Source of the DNA: Lantana camara
Taxonomy: Eukaryota; Streptophyta; Magnoliopsida; Lamiales; Verbenaceae
Direction: 5' to 3'
NCBI GenBank assembly: GCA_037501455.1
Contig: CM074860.1
Location: forward strand, 49,176,501-49,240,500
DNA: 64,000 nucleotides
The notes beneath the pieces were generated by a model. The model worked only from the letters and a program-made list of their open reading frames with translations. It was not told the origin of the DNA and ran no database searches. Position 1 is the first letter of the stretch. Every line of letters starts with the position of its first letter. Below, piece after piece: positions 1 to 11,448 of this stretch. The translations under genes and the position numbers were made by a program.

Positions 1-53
1 CATGTTGGACTATGGTGCGGGGGATGTGGCGCCCTCCGCTCCGGGGTGTTACA
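1..53 (+). mobile_element. 3' terminus of a LARD/gypsy-like LTR
   Basis: The stretch with GTGCGGGGGATGTGGCGCC and the terminal GTTACA matches the last 50 bp of the large LTRs elsewhere in the window (for example 12,690-12,736). No primer-binding site follows, so this is the end of a solo LTR or of a 3' LTR rather than a 5' LTR. The rest of the LTR lies outside the window. Confidence 0.7.
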
Positions 54-1305
54 TTCTAAATAGAGTCTCCAAAGACCAATTGTAAGGTTTGTTACACGGC
101 ACGACGCTCGTCTCACCGTGTTACTAAGGCACTCGCTCACTCCAAAAGCTGCTAACAAGCAATTACACACAACAGGAATTAAGGAATGCATGATGCACTT
201 GATATGTATGGTTAATGTACCGTTCACCCTTGTTTGGAGGTTCTTCATCGTAGTGAATCCGATATCTACTTGATTTCTTTGTTGAAGTTTCTTTGCTCGT
301 AGTGGCAAGCTTTGAGATTCCACGACGTGTCGATATTACAATAACCACCCGGTCCCATCCTTGCTCCATTTCCTTTCTCTACCAAACTTTATGGTCTGGA
401 GTCCCGGGATTAATTTTCTTATCCTCTTTAAATACTACGGTCGAAGATTACGATCTTAGGAGTGCGCTTGATTTCAATCCAATCAACTCCTTCTTCATCA
501 AGATCCATTCTTAACCTACTTAAATACTCAAGCTTATCTTTAGTAGCTCAAATACAATTCCCAAATCCCATACCCGTTCCTGGCTCATCTTGGAAAAGCG
601 ATTGACGACCTATTAATCCATCTTGTCCATGTCATGATCTTTCTTACTTATTTTACTTCAAAAGCCCACGATTAAATTGACTCGGCTTCACTTATTCACT
701 ACTATCATTACCAATTCTTATAAACCCTCCATAGCTCCATCCTCAAACAACTCAAATCAAAAATTGAAATTATCCTCAATTTATCCGTTCTCGGCCTTGT
801 TATTTCCAATCCCAAAGAACTCCTCAAATCTATATCTTCATCTCTCGAGGTTCTTCTAGAATGTCATGGAATCTCTTCAAGGGCTATATCTCCATCTTCC
901 GAGGTACTTATTTATGTTGTTGTTATTCTTGCTTTTCCATTGTTCCTTCTAGAAGCGATCCACTCGGCACAATATAGAATTTTAAATCATCTTTCGGTCA
1001 TGCTCTCCCCCTTAAAAACATCTATCCCAATTCCTTGAACTCGTTCTATTGCTTCTCGACTTAGCTCCCTCAGTGTAAATGATCCTTGCTAAGCTATGTG
1101 TACGGTGAAAGTGATCATGTTCACTTTTGAGTGATCCGTAGACGTAACAATTTATTACTTATGTTCCGAACCCAATTCTACTTTCCCAAGCCTTAGTATT
1201 TCCTCTTTCCTTCCTCAAACTCTGTAATCTAAAATTCTTCTTATCTTGATTCAACAATGACTCGGTTGAAGTAACACTTGACGGATGAGTTTGGAGGAAA
1301 AATTC
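54..1305 (-). mobile_element. Minus-strand internal domain of a gypsy/LARD-like element
   Basis: Read on the minus strand this is homologous to the non-coding internal domain of elements A and B. The clearest match is the block around 1,003-1,017 (polypurine tract and the GAACGAGTTCAA segment before it) to 14,790-14,900. No open protein is visible apart from short chance frames. It continues directly from the broken gag on its right, so gag and this domain belong to one element. It ends against the LTR terminus at position 53. Confidence 0.65.
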
Positions 1306-1478
1306 CTATCAAGTAAACATTGAACAATGCATGATGGGTTAAGATGCCAATGCACATACCATTTAATTATGCAAATTATTAGGGCAATCATGTAAAATAG
1401 AGGTGCACCATGTACATAAATAAGGAAGAGTAAAATAATGCAAAATTAGTATGATGCACGTGCCATGAATACGAATAC
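1306..1478 (-). other. Intron-like block after gag (173 nt)
   Basis: On the minus strand an AG|GTATTC donor at 1,478/1,479 opens an AT-rich stretch that ends in TTGATAG at 1,306. Just after the donor is the conserved CATGGCACGTGCATCAT motif. The same donor, motif, acceptor and length recur in element A (5,200-5,374) and in both copies of B (14,339-14,515 and 21,254-21,430). That GT...AG boundaries and length are kept in four copies is what is seen; splicing itself is inferred. Confidence 0.45.
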
Positions 1479-2291
1479 CTCTATCCTGAAATTCTTGTTG
1501 GTGTCCAATTTGAAGCCTTTGATTTCGTTCCCATTGTTTGTGATTCCTTGATTGATCACATGCTGAAACCATATGATCCTTTGACCTGCATGCATAACAC
1601 TTCTTCAGTCGATCCCAACACATGTTGTAAGTGTAATTAATTCCTCCACAATATGCACACGGTTGAGGCTCTCTCTTTGTTCTTGAAGAACTTCCAACCT
1701 TATGCTTCTTCCCACGGATCTTGTTTTTGGCTTGGATACCGGAATGTTGAAATCTTTCTCCTTCTTGAAGGTTGAAGCAAAATCTCAATTCATTTCTCAG
1801 TCCCGAATCCTCTTCTTCCTTGCCTCTTATTAGTCTTTGATTCTCAACCCTCAAAGCTTTCGTTGTAACTTTATCCCAGGTGCTCGTATTCTCCACAATT
1901 AAAGACTCATTGAACTCATCCCGAAGGCCTTACATAAAATACCAGGTCTTCATCTCATCATTACTCGTAATATGAGGCACATAGGTACCTAGCCTCTCGA
2001 ATTCTTCGATGTAATCTATGACCATTGTGCGTCCTTGCTTGAGAGCAAGAAATTCTTCAAACCTTCACTCCCGTAGGGTGGCCGGTGTGTACCTTTTTCT
2101 AAACTCCTGGATGAATGTATCCCAAGTCAATCCTTCACTTGTGGCTTCATCTTGCGGGGCAGCTCGTTTCCACCATTGTCGTGCTTGTCCTTGTAAAAGT
2201 AATATAGCAAGACGTGCCATATCTTGTGAGTTGCAAGGCCATGCTTCGAAAATACTTTCAACCTCAGATAACCACTCTTCGGCCCGGATAT
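1479..2291 (-). pseudogene. gag: Ty3/gypsy gag remnant
   Basis: Read from 2,291 leftwards, this encodes the C-terminal part of a plant Ty3/gypsy Gag. It begins within the retrotrans_gag domain (residues such as QWWKRAA, then FIQEFRKRY) and continues into a basic linker. Two Cys-rich knuckles follow: one altered (C-x2-C-x4-Y-x4-C, Tyr in place of His) and one intact (CYACRSKDHMVSAC, C-x2-C-x4-H-x4-C). Gag would package element RNA. It is broken: in-frame stops lie within the retrotrans_gag domain (a TGA after TPATLRE and a TAA after TWYFM), and the N-terminus is lost where an unrelated LTR fragment starts at about 2,292. The longest open stretch is 1,363-1,896 and runs past the donor-like site at 1,479. 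No protease or polymerase follows downstream. The same downstream domain in A and B lacks gag, so this copy links the non-coding elements to a gypsy parent. Confidence 0.8.
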
Positions 2292-3820
2292 CACATGTTT
2301 ATCACCTCATACCAATGCGGTGCATCTTATTTGGTCTCATATTGAGTCTCCTCTCACGAGTACACATTGTTACTTTCTCTTGTACAGTTCATCTCCAGGG
2401 CGGAAACTTCCGGATCCAATAGGCACCCATATTACTCATGTTGCTTGTCTCGTGGTATTCCAGGTGAGGGTGTTTTCGTTCTAGAATAATTATCAACCCT
2501 ATAACCCTTATGTGATATGTTTTGGCCAAAATCTTAATTATATATTTACGTATTGTTTTCAAGCAAAGTCATTGAATAAATTCTTATCGAGTAAATGGTT
2601 TTTTTAAGGAATGAATCAATTGCAATGAAATGTATTGGAACGTTCTAACGTAACGAATGTTTTGGCAAGATAACGCACGTCAGGTTCAAGTTATTCGGCC
2701 CGGGAAAAACGTGGTCTTGGATACTGGCATGGTATCGGGCCGTCTGGAAATCCCTTATGACGTAGTACCCTTTGAGATTATCCTCGCACGACTTTGGTGG
2801 CAGGAAGGCGGGATATTCTTGAGCCGGTGGTTAATCCGTCGAAGGAGCCGGAAGGAGTCATGATCCCCCGTCTCGAAACGTCACGTCACGAGGTGGTAGG
2901 GCCTTGCAAACCCTTCCACCGCCTGGAGGTAGAAGGTTGGAATGTTTTACAATTATGTTCATGTTTAAGTTATGCACCGTGCGGGAAGGCCGGGACACGG
3001 ATTATCCAAACGACCACGTTTTATGCCCGCATGTATTATTACGTATTGTATTATCATATATTCAAAAGTATTACATCATGTTCATTGTACACGGTCGGAG
3101 TTTGGTTGGAGATAACGTACCCTTACTCGCCGAGCAATAACGATTATTCATGCATTACAAACTTAATGAATTTTAATATGGCTTAGTCATGAAGACCGAG
3201 CATTGGTAAATGATTTCATGCCCTTCGTGGGAACTAACTTTTATAAAACCTTGCTCGGGATTGATGACTTACATGTGCTTGTTTTTATAGATATACGTAT
3301 AGCTCCTGGTCACTCAGTCTTCTAGAGACTGACCCTTCTTTTCCCTACTTCTCAGTCTTCTTGCAGGTTGTGCTAGGCAGGAGTCAAGATTTAGTATTCT
3401 TTCAAGTCTTCCACGTACACTCGAGTCACATTTCACCTTTATTATGTTTATTGGTATCATGTAATTAAATGGGCCTGTGTGCCAACGCATGTTTATGATT
3501 GATTGATTTATTATTAAATTTTGATTCGGGATAGGTTGCATGTGTAGTTGAACCCGTTGTTAGGTGCCTGATAAATTTAATTTATTTTTTTGATATGATC
3601 CGGCTTGAAGCCATTAATGGAATCCATTCATGTAACTTTATTGCTTGCGCATCACGTTTTGGTTACTGAGTTAATTGGTTCAGGGTTAGTTCCGCCTAGC
3701 TAGGAAACTTTATTTTGTCACCCGTTCACTATGACTCCGGTTTATGCTGGATCATCCATTTCAAGTGTGGACTAGACTTGTAGTGCGGGGGATGTGGTGC
3801 CTATCGTCACGGGTGCTACA
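2292..3820 (+). mobile_element. Element A, 5' LTR (5'-truncated)
   Basis: Sequence from CACATGTTTATCACC onward matches 8,937-9,383 and 26,526-26,675, the split 3' LTR of the same element. It ends in GGTGCTACA followed by a primer-binding site, so it is a 5' LTR lacking about its first 1.8 kb. The uninterrupted insertion site of element B, CGTAG, is at 2,761-2,765. Conserved acceptor-like sites (CTTGCAG|G near 3,365 and GTTCAG|GGTTAG near 3,684) match those in the other LTRs. Open frames of 60-130 codons here are not conserved and look like chance. Confidence 0.8.
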
Positions 3821-3828
3821 TCCTAAGG

Positions 3829-3857
3829 TAGTATCAGAGCCCGGTTGCAAAACCGGG
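3829..3857 (+). promoter_or_regulatory. Primer-binding site plus adjoining hairpin, element A
   Basis: TAGTATCAGAGC at 3,829-3,840 is the tRNA-iMet primer site with one change from TGGTATCAGAGC. It sits 8 bp after the LTR end, as in element B. Directly after it, CCCGGTT-GCAA-AACCGGG (3,840-3,857) forms a perfect 7-bp stem with a GCAA (GNRA-type) loop. Confidence 0.75.
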
Positions 3858-5199
3858 GTCTCTAGCGTCGTGTCATGTCAAGTATAGGACGAACGGCTTA
3901 GGAAGAACGTGTCAACGTGCGCATCGCATTGATCATGAGCATGTATTATTGTAAAATTTGATGAATTATTTGTTGAAATTTAAATTTTGTTGAATTAGTT
4001 GTTGCATTTTGCATCAATATGTGCTTTGGTGTGAAATATATGTCATTTGCATTTACTAACCAGCCTGCATTTATAATTATGTTGAGTTGTGACTATAGGA
4101 TAATATTACCACAACGACCCACGGCCAATATTTATGGTCACAACAACTTGTCACGAGTTTTTCTTCCAAGTATGAGAAATTGAAGAAGACTTTGTGGATT
4201 TAGAAGGATTCGGGTGATTGGTGAATTTTATGATAAGACTAAGGAAGAGAATCTTGAGGGCTAAATGAAGTGAACCGAATTGAACTTAAGGACTGAGAAA
4301 TTGAGTTCGAGGTAAGAAGGTTTGTAATTTTGAATTAGAAGTGATCTGGGAGAAAGAAACAAGTCAAGGTACCCAAATGGATATTCAAGTTTTATGGTCG
4401 GACCGGAGGGGAATGAATAAGATTATATAACCGGATTCAAAAGGATCAGCTAGCTCAAGAATGAAGTGAGGAGAAATCTTGAAGATATTATGGCTCGAAG
4501 CTTAGGTCGGTGGAAAAGGATGAAGAACTCAAGAGGATTCAATATACAATAGGGTCAATGGATGGCAAGCAAAACAAATCGTCAAAGAAGGACTTTGAAA
4601 TAAATCAAGCCATTGGAAGTCGAATTTGGAAGAGTTAGAGAAAGCCAATCAACGCGGTAGATACAACCTCATGGAAGATATGGAGCAACAAAGGGAAACG
4701 ATAAAGAAAGGCAAAAAGCTTTTGGAAGGAAATTATGTGCTCAATTGAAAACATTTGGGGACGAGCCATCCAACCAATTTGAATTCACAAGAAATAAGTC
4801 AAGGAGATTTTGATCAAGAAGAATTTGGGTTCAAGAATCATGAAATTGCGAAACATGGAGAAGATATTAATGAAGGAATCGGATTTGGTAAAGACTTAAA
4901 TGGTCGGTTTCGTGAATGAAGGAGGATTGGGCTTAAGTGACAACTCTGGATCGAGGGATCTCGAAGAAGGGATACAAGGAACTAAAAGGAAACTTGGAAC
5001 CGACTTGGGAGAAAATTTAAGCCTTGATGTGTTTCGGGGTAAAAGAATTGGAGCCCAACAAGGCATTCGGATTTTGGGAACACGAGTGGATGCAAGAAGA
5101 ATCAAGGAAGTTAGAAGACCGTGGGTAAGCAATAGTTGATCAACGAATTTGAGAACAAAAGATCGATTACCAAGATAAAGATTCCCACTACTGTGAAAG

Positions 5200-5374
5200 G
5201 TACTCGCATCCACGGCACGTGCATCATACATCATATTAATTATTTTAAATCTCATTTTATATTCATTTAATTGAAGTGATTGCTCAAATATGATGCATAC
5301 TTTGGTCGTTGTAAATATTCTACATGCATTGAACATTCTTACCCGACATGCATAGTTTATTGTTTACTTGATAG
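5200..5374 (+). other. Intron-like block, element A (175 nt)
   Basis: Donor GTGAAAG|GTACTC, the conserved CACGGCACGTGCATCAT motif, an AT-rich body and the TTACTTGATAG end match the homologous blocks in the other copies. Confidence 0.4.
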
Positions 5375-5590
5375 TAGGTCTTTTCACCATATGCTTCACG
5401 TGCTATTTTGTAAGAGTCAAATTTGGGTTAAGAATGGATCTCGGATTACTAACCATACGAAGATGCAAAGAAAATTTTGGGAAAGTCTGAGAATTGGAGT
5501 GGGAATCGGAAAAGAGAGGTGTATGGATTCTATCCTAACCTATCCACCCAAATTGAATATGGACCAAGTTCAACCAGCCAAGTGAAAACT

Positions 5591-5603
5591 TTTAGGGGGA
5601 GAG
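5591..5603 (+). other. Internal polypurine tract, element A
   Basis: TTTTAGGGGGAGAGC resembles a retrotransposon plus-strand primer but lies about 1.5 kb before the 3' LTR. Counterparts occur at 14,831-14,844, at the same place in the second B unit, and on the minus strand at 1,003-1,017 and 54,234-54,250. Confidence 0.4.
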
Positions 5604-6510
5604 CATGTATAGGGAATAAATTTGAACTATCGGTTGTGTTAAGGAAGTGCTTTTAGTAGGAACGGCGGAAATGCAAAATTTTATAAGTCATGGGTCCTTA
5701 CTCAAGTCACCAGGAATAAGTTGGACTATTTTGGCACTTGAAGACCGTTGAGGTTAAGGAAAACATTGAGAAATGGGTAAGGAGGATGGGTACCTAAGTG
5801 AATAAGGAGGCAAGTTCGAGAAATAATTAAGAATCAAATCTATAAGATGGAAGAAGGAAACGGAGACAACAACCTCGAAGCTTTAGTTCAAAGACACATA
5901 CGAATTCAACCTTTCAAGTTTTCTAAAAGAGTTGAGTTTGTATTGTAAGTCGAATACCGAGGTTCATGGAATCATGAAGAAATTACGGAAATGGTGGAAG
6001 AAAATTTTGGGCAAAGAAGTTGATCGGATTACCACATACTGTGATGGTGAATGTGAAAGACAAGAATAAGTCGAGATAATGATTTGTTAGTCAACTTTTC
6101 ATAATAAGGCAGAGGTAACTTTAATTAACAAAATATTAGCTCGAGCATCCGAGACCGGGATATTCAACCGTTGGGACAAACGAGTTAATTGGGTCAAGGC
6201 CAAGTGAACACATCGGCCATTTCAAGGCATGACGTTATGGTTAGAGGAATCTCCAACAGAGTCAAATCGAATCATTGTAATAGAAGATTCCCAAACACAA
6301 CGGTGAACGGTACACTAAACATTCATGACACATGCATGCATGCTATTATAATTCTAGCAATTCCAGGATGCTACGTGCTTCGATTGTTTGACGTATTAAT
6401 GGCTTTCCTATGTATGATAATTGATGTATTTACTTTTCCTACCTGTTTCCGTGTGATTGTTTATTTAATTGTCATTTTAGGAGTTTTAGAGTGTCTCTTG
6501 TTGTTTACCC

Positions 6511-6597
6511 AAGAGACGGGGTTCTCTTGTTGCTCGTTCGAGGGACGGGGTTCTGTCGTTGTTGCCCGAGAGATGGGGTTCTCTCGTTGCTGCTTGT
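6511..6597 (+). repeat. Hairpin minisatellite, element A (3 units)
   Basis: Three units of about 29 bp, each built around an inverted repeat of the type GAGAGACGGGGTTCTCTC (arms GAGA/TCTC), separated by GTTGTTGC-like spacers. It lies about 500 bp before the 3' LTR, the same place as in B and E. Confidence 0.75.
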
Positions 6598-8232
6598 TAT
6601 CTGTTTAGCTTGCCTCTGGCGGTAGCTTAGTTTACGAGTGTTTAGGCTTCTCGGTGAGATAGGGGTCGTGGATGATTCAAGGGCTAAGATTCAACGATTG
6701 TACCGGAGTAGTAGATTGAGGATGGTTCGATCTTCTCAACATCGAACCTGAGCTTGGAAGCATGAAGAGTTCGGTTAGGCTCATGGTTGTGAGTTAGTGG
6801 ATGTCTAAGGCACCATATTCATTTCAAACCGAGCCCCAAGAGGTCATAAAGGACTTGAGTGATAGGAGATGAATCCGTTGTACCCTCTTATTATACAAGT
6901 CCTACCGAACCACGCGCTTAACACCGGATCTAGTTTGAGGACAAGCTTTCTCCGCAACGAGTCAAGACCCCTATTGCTTGAAGAGCTTTCCGAAGGAATT
7001 CCTGATGGGGAGTCGTGAACCCGCATGGGATGAACACGGAGAAGTTGTGCTTAGAGTCCAGAACTCGTGGCATTGGACCTAAGGACAGGTCCTTCTTAAG
7101 TAGGAGAGGTTGTAACGCCCCGTGTTTTCGTCTTACAGGTACACGCGCCCCACGTGTGAGTTTGAGAGTTGGAATTCCTTTACATGCTTAATTGAGTAAT
7201 ATGTTTATTTGAATTATGTGAATATATGATTTAAATGCTCCCAAAAGTATCTTAATTTAATTTCTTCCATTTGGTTTCATAACATATACACATTCCCTAA
7301 TTCATACAATTCCTAAGCATATCATATTTTCATATATATATATATATATATAGTTGAAATTAATTTCATAAAATAAGTGATATTATACATATACATTTCA
7401 TGCCTATATGTGAGACAAGCATATTTATATATATTATATACTAAATATCTTCATTACACTTTATACATACATATACATACAAATATATCTTTGACTAATA
7501 TATCATATATACACAATCACATAAACACTGTACACACACACTAAATCTCTAACTTGTAAATTCATAAGTGGCAAGGGCTTAAGTGCAATTAACTTTTAAT
7601 ATCAAGACTTTTCATCTAACTTTAGTTGTATACAATGTATATATATATATATACATATTGACTCATATAACTTATATACACATATACATATATTTCTCCC
7701 TCATTTTCATACACAAATACAAGACAAACACATCTCCATTTCCCCCCTCATCATCTCGATCCGACCAAGGAAACTTGGAGTCCAGAATTTTCATCCATCT
7801 TAACAAGAATCAAACTTTGCACTCTCTTCTTTTCATCTCCTCCATCTCTTTCCCATTTTCAAGGTAAACTCATGCATATATCTTGATGAATTTTTGTATA
7901 ATGTTAGGGTTTATCGATTCTTCTGCTTTCATGAGTTAGTATGAAGTATACATGGTGATTTTGAGTTGATATATGTATTTTTGTCTTGAGTTTCATGAAA
8001 CTTGGTCCATAGATGATCATTTGGCACTTTGAGGGTTTCTTGATGCATTTTGATTGAAACAAAGCATGCTTTCTTGGATTAAATGTGGCCTAAACGGTGT
8101 ATTTTCTGTGCTATATCTTGTGTTTAGTTGTATTTGTGAGTTCTTTTGGTTGGGATGTTGTTTTGGGATGAAGTTGGAGCCTCCCTTTCGAGCTAAATCT
8201 GATCCCCTACCCTTTTTTCGAGCAGAGCATAC

Positions 8233-8354
8233 CCAAACGGGCGTTTGGGTTCTCAGTTCATTCACCAAACGCCCGTGTAGAAAGCTACTGCCTCATCCGC
8301 GCCTTTTCAAACACCCGTTTTTGCTTTCAGTACATTTTTCAAACGGGCGTTTCT
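8233..8354 (+). repeat. Four-unit inverted-repeat array, LTR of A
   Basis: Four 16-bp units start at 8,233, 8,265, 8,307 and 8,339 (intervals 32, 42, 32). Unit 1 is CCAAACG-GG-CGTTTGG, perfect and extended to 20 bp by flanking AC/GT. Units 2-4 keep CAAAC(A/G)-NN-CG with partly decayed right arms. The position corresponds to the arrays in B, D and E. Confidence 0.8.
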
Positions 8355-9378
8355 CCCTCATACGAGCTCTAATTGACCTGATTTTTGAACCCACGGAAAC
8401 CTCTTCAAGTTTAAAAAACTATTAAATTAGATTCACCTCAATATCATTTCTAGTTTGTCAGTTATATTCCATTCATTTTGGTGTCGCCACTTTACCGGAA
8501 ATCTGCACTCCTTCAACTTCGGACCTACGCCATTTACTCCTCGTTTGGAACTAGAATACGAGCCATATATCATTTTAAAGGTCTACATGTATAATTTCAT
8601 ATCCAACAAAGAAAACCTAATTACCACTTCAATAATTCAAGATACTCTTGTTTTACCACAACTTGCGCATTTCCGAAAAGTGTCCATTTTTGCCAAACTT
8701 CACCAAAACACCTCATATTGCATTCCTTTCACTTCCTTGGCTCCCCTATGTGACTTGTATGAATTATATACTTGATTAATTGATATTTATGTTATTAGTT
8801 GACACTCGTTGGTCTTTAATTGTTTAAACTTGATTGTTAACTCGGTGACTTACATGAAATGAATTCATTTGACTAAATAGCATGACTACATGACCTCTTT
8901 GAGTTTAATTGCATCTTTTATAGGTTAATTGAGGGTCACACATGTTTATCACCTCATACCAATGCCGTGCGTCTTATTTGGTCTCATATTGAGTCTCCTC
9001 TCACGAGTGCACATTGTTACCTTCTCTTGTACAGTTCATCTCCAGGGCGGAGACTTCCGGATCCAATAGGCACGCATATTACTCATGTTCCTTGTCTCGT
9101 GGTATTCCAGGTGAGGGTCTTTTCGTTCTAGAATAATTATCAACCCTATAACCCTTATGTGATATGTTTTGGCCAAAATCCTAATTATGTATTTATGTAT
9201 TATTTTCAAGCAAAGTTTTTTTTAATGAATAAATCAATTACAATGAAACTTCTTGGAATGTTCTAACGTAACGAATGTTTTGGCGAGATAACGCACGTCA
9301 TGTTCACGTTATTGGGCCCGAGGGAAACGTGGTCTTGGATATCGGCACGGCATCAGGCCGTCGGGCAATCCCTTATCA

Positions 9379-9383
9379 CATAG
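9379..9383 (+). repeat. Target-site duplication of element B (left)
   Basis: CATAG here and CGTAG at 26,526-26,530 flank the element B array and differ by one base. The empty site in the sister LTR (2,761-2,765) reads CGTAG. Confidence 0.8.
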
Positions 9384-9814
9384 TGTAACGCCCCGACTTT
9401 TTGGCCGTACAGGTATGACGTCACGAGTGGGTTTAGACCGAGAGTTATGTGGCTTTATCTGCTTTAATTACTAAGTGATTATTTAATTTAATAATTTCTT
9501 GAACTAATTGAGATTATGTGACCTATATGACTTAAGTGTTTAATTTATTAATTTTGTGAACTAATTGCTTTTATTCGACTTTTATGACTTAATTGATTTT
9601 GTTACTTAACCTCGTTTTAATATGTACACTTGTAAATTGAAAGTTTTATTTCTAATATGTACCTATTTGATCTTATATGAAATCCTTGGACTCAATCAAA
9701 TTTTGATTTGGACCCCAATCGTGCTCCTATTAAATTTCGGGACCCTAATTGAACACTTAAATTGTTGAGGGACTTGTTGGCAATTTTCCTCCCTTTTCTT
9801 CCTTGTTGAACGAG

Positions 9815-9832
9815 ATGTATGTATATACATAC
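9815..9832 (+). promoter_or_regulatory. TATA-like box, element B LTR 1
   Basis: GTATATACATAC is followed about 30 bp downstream by a CT-rich run (CTTCTTCATTTTTCC), a plausible transcription start. The same arrangement recurs near 16,745 in LTR 2 and 23,687 in LTR 3. The call rests on composition and position only. Confidence 0.4.
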
Positions 9833-10213
9833 ACCTCCCATTTTCTTCTTCATTTTTCCACACACAAGAGAAAGAGAAAAACCCTCCATCCCCTCCCTCT
9901 CCAATTCGATCCAACCATGAAGCAAGAAGGCAAGATTCCAAGTTCCATTCTTCTCCCTCAAGCTCAAGCTTCAAGCCTACCATCTTCTTCCCTCACTTCT
10001 CCTCTCTATTCCAAGGTATATGTATATATATAAATGTGGCTTTATGTAATTTGATGAGTTGATTCATGATTTGATGAGTAATATGTATGTATATGTTGTA
10101 TTTGATTGTTGTTATGTGGTTTTGGGTGAATTGGGAGCTTCTTTGACATTCTTGAGCCTTTTTTTCGAGTTTTGCCCTGTTTCCCGTCGCCAAACGCAGC
10201 TGCTGGAATTAGG

Positions 10214-10337
10214 GGTCGCGCCCGCGACCGTTTTGTGACCATTTTTGGTAGCGGTCGCGACCAATAATTCGAGACTTGGCCAATTTTCGGTCGCGGCCGC
10301 GACTGATTTTCAGTGCAATTTTGTGACGGCCGCGAAT
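10214..10337 (+). repeat. Four-unit inverted-repeat array, B LTR 1
   Basis: Units start at 10,214, 10,247, 10,289 and about 10,322 (33, 42, 33). The consensus is GGTCGCG-NN-CGCGACC. Unit 1 is perfect; unit 2 has GGTAGCG in its left arm; unit 3 ends GACT; unit 4 is the most decayed. Confidence 0.85.
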
Positions 10338-11448
10338 CCCTCGTCCGAACTCAGAATGACCTGATTTTTGAAGCCACGGAAACCTCTCGAAGTGTAGAAT
10401 ATTCTCCAATTGGAATCACTTCAATATCATTTCTCATTTGTGAGATATGATCAATTCATTTTGGTGTCGCCACTTTACCGGAAAACTGCTTTCACCCAAC
10501 TTCGGACCTACGCCATTTTCAACTCGTTTTGAACCATGATTCGTGCCATATATCATTGCAAAGATCCATGTGTCTAGTTTTATATCCCACAAGAAAAACT
10601 TAATTCCAATATCTACAACTCAAGATATTTCCATTTTCCTACAGCTTGTTCATTCCCGAATTTGTCAACTTTTGCTAAATCTTACCAAAACTCTTTTTCT
10701 TGTGTTCCTTTCACCCTCTTGGCTCCCATATATTAACTATATGACTTTTATGCTTGATTAATTGAGAATATATGATATAATTTGATATTATTATGGATTT
10801 TATGCTATCAATTTAATGTGTGAACGTTTAAGTGCTTTAATATGATCTCCTTTGCAATTATTGTTTCCTTTATGAACTTAATGGATTCCTTTCACCTTAA
10901 AATGATTCTTAAATATGGTTAATATGTATTATAAAGTCTTATGAATATGTTGTATTATGGGGATGACTCTTGCTATGGAAAATTGATAAGGACATGAGTT
11001 ATGCGTACATGATTGCAATTCTTAATCGCATTCTCTATGTGCTCAATAGCTTCTAATTGATTTATATGCATTGTTAATATGTATTGTCTTGTATTATGAA
11101 TTGAATGATTGATCATGTATGCACCACTCCATAACATTTTAGGATTTATTTTCTATTATATCATCTCATAACATATCATACCAATTCATGAGGATTGTCG
11201 TGCGTCTATGTGGTTTCATATTGAGTCAATTCTCACGAGTACACATTGTTCCTTCTCTTGTACAGTTGGTTTCCAGGGTGGAGAGTTCCAAGTTGAATAG
11301 GCACCCGTATTGCTCTTGTTTCTTGTCTCGTGGTATTCCAGGTGAGGGTGTTTTCATTCTAGTTACATATCAAACCCTACAACCCTTATGTGAAAACCTT
11401 TGGCCAAAACCTTATGATTATATTTATGTTACTTTTAAAGTAAAGTTA

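Larger units (their letters stand above)
3821..7110 (+). mobile_element. Element A internal domain (non-coding, LARD-like)
   Basis: About 3.3 kb between primer site and 3' LTR without gag, protease, RT or integrase; the longest frames (146 codons minus strand, 139 plus strand) match nothing recognisable. It shares blocks in the same order with the internal domains of B: the intron-like block (5,200-5,374), an internal polypurine tract (5,591-5,603), a second donor-like site with a related motif (6,310), a hairpin minisatellite (6,511-6,597) and a degenerate terminal polypurine tract (7,098-7,110). A long LTR with a conserved non-coding internal domain of about 3.5 kb is the defining LARD architecture, so proteins must come from an autonomous partner. 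Confidence 0.75.
7111..9383 (+). mobile_element. Element A, 3' LTR (left part)
   Basis: Begins TGTAACGCCCCG after a degenerate polypurine tract. It has an AT-rich promoter-like region (7,330-7,700), a CAAG|GTAAAC splice-donor-like site at 7,863/7,864, four inverted repeats (8,233-8,354), and then the sequence shared with the 5' LTR. It is interrupted at 9,383 by element B and resumes at 26,526. The full LTR would be about 3.3 kb. Confidence 0.8.

Noticed and set aside
6511..6597. Short repeats with regular spacers, superficially CRISPR-like
   Set aside because: Only three to four imperfect units, spacers are themselves repetitive, and the arrays sit inside plant retrotransposons.
9692..10033. 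Overlapping small open frames on both strands, recurring near 16,613 and 23,526
   Set aside because: They recur only because the LTR is present three times; they lie in a promoter and leader of skewed composition and resemble no known protein.
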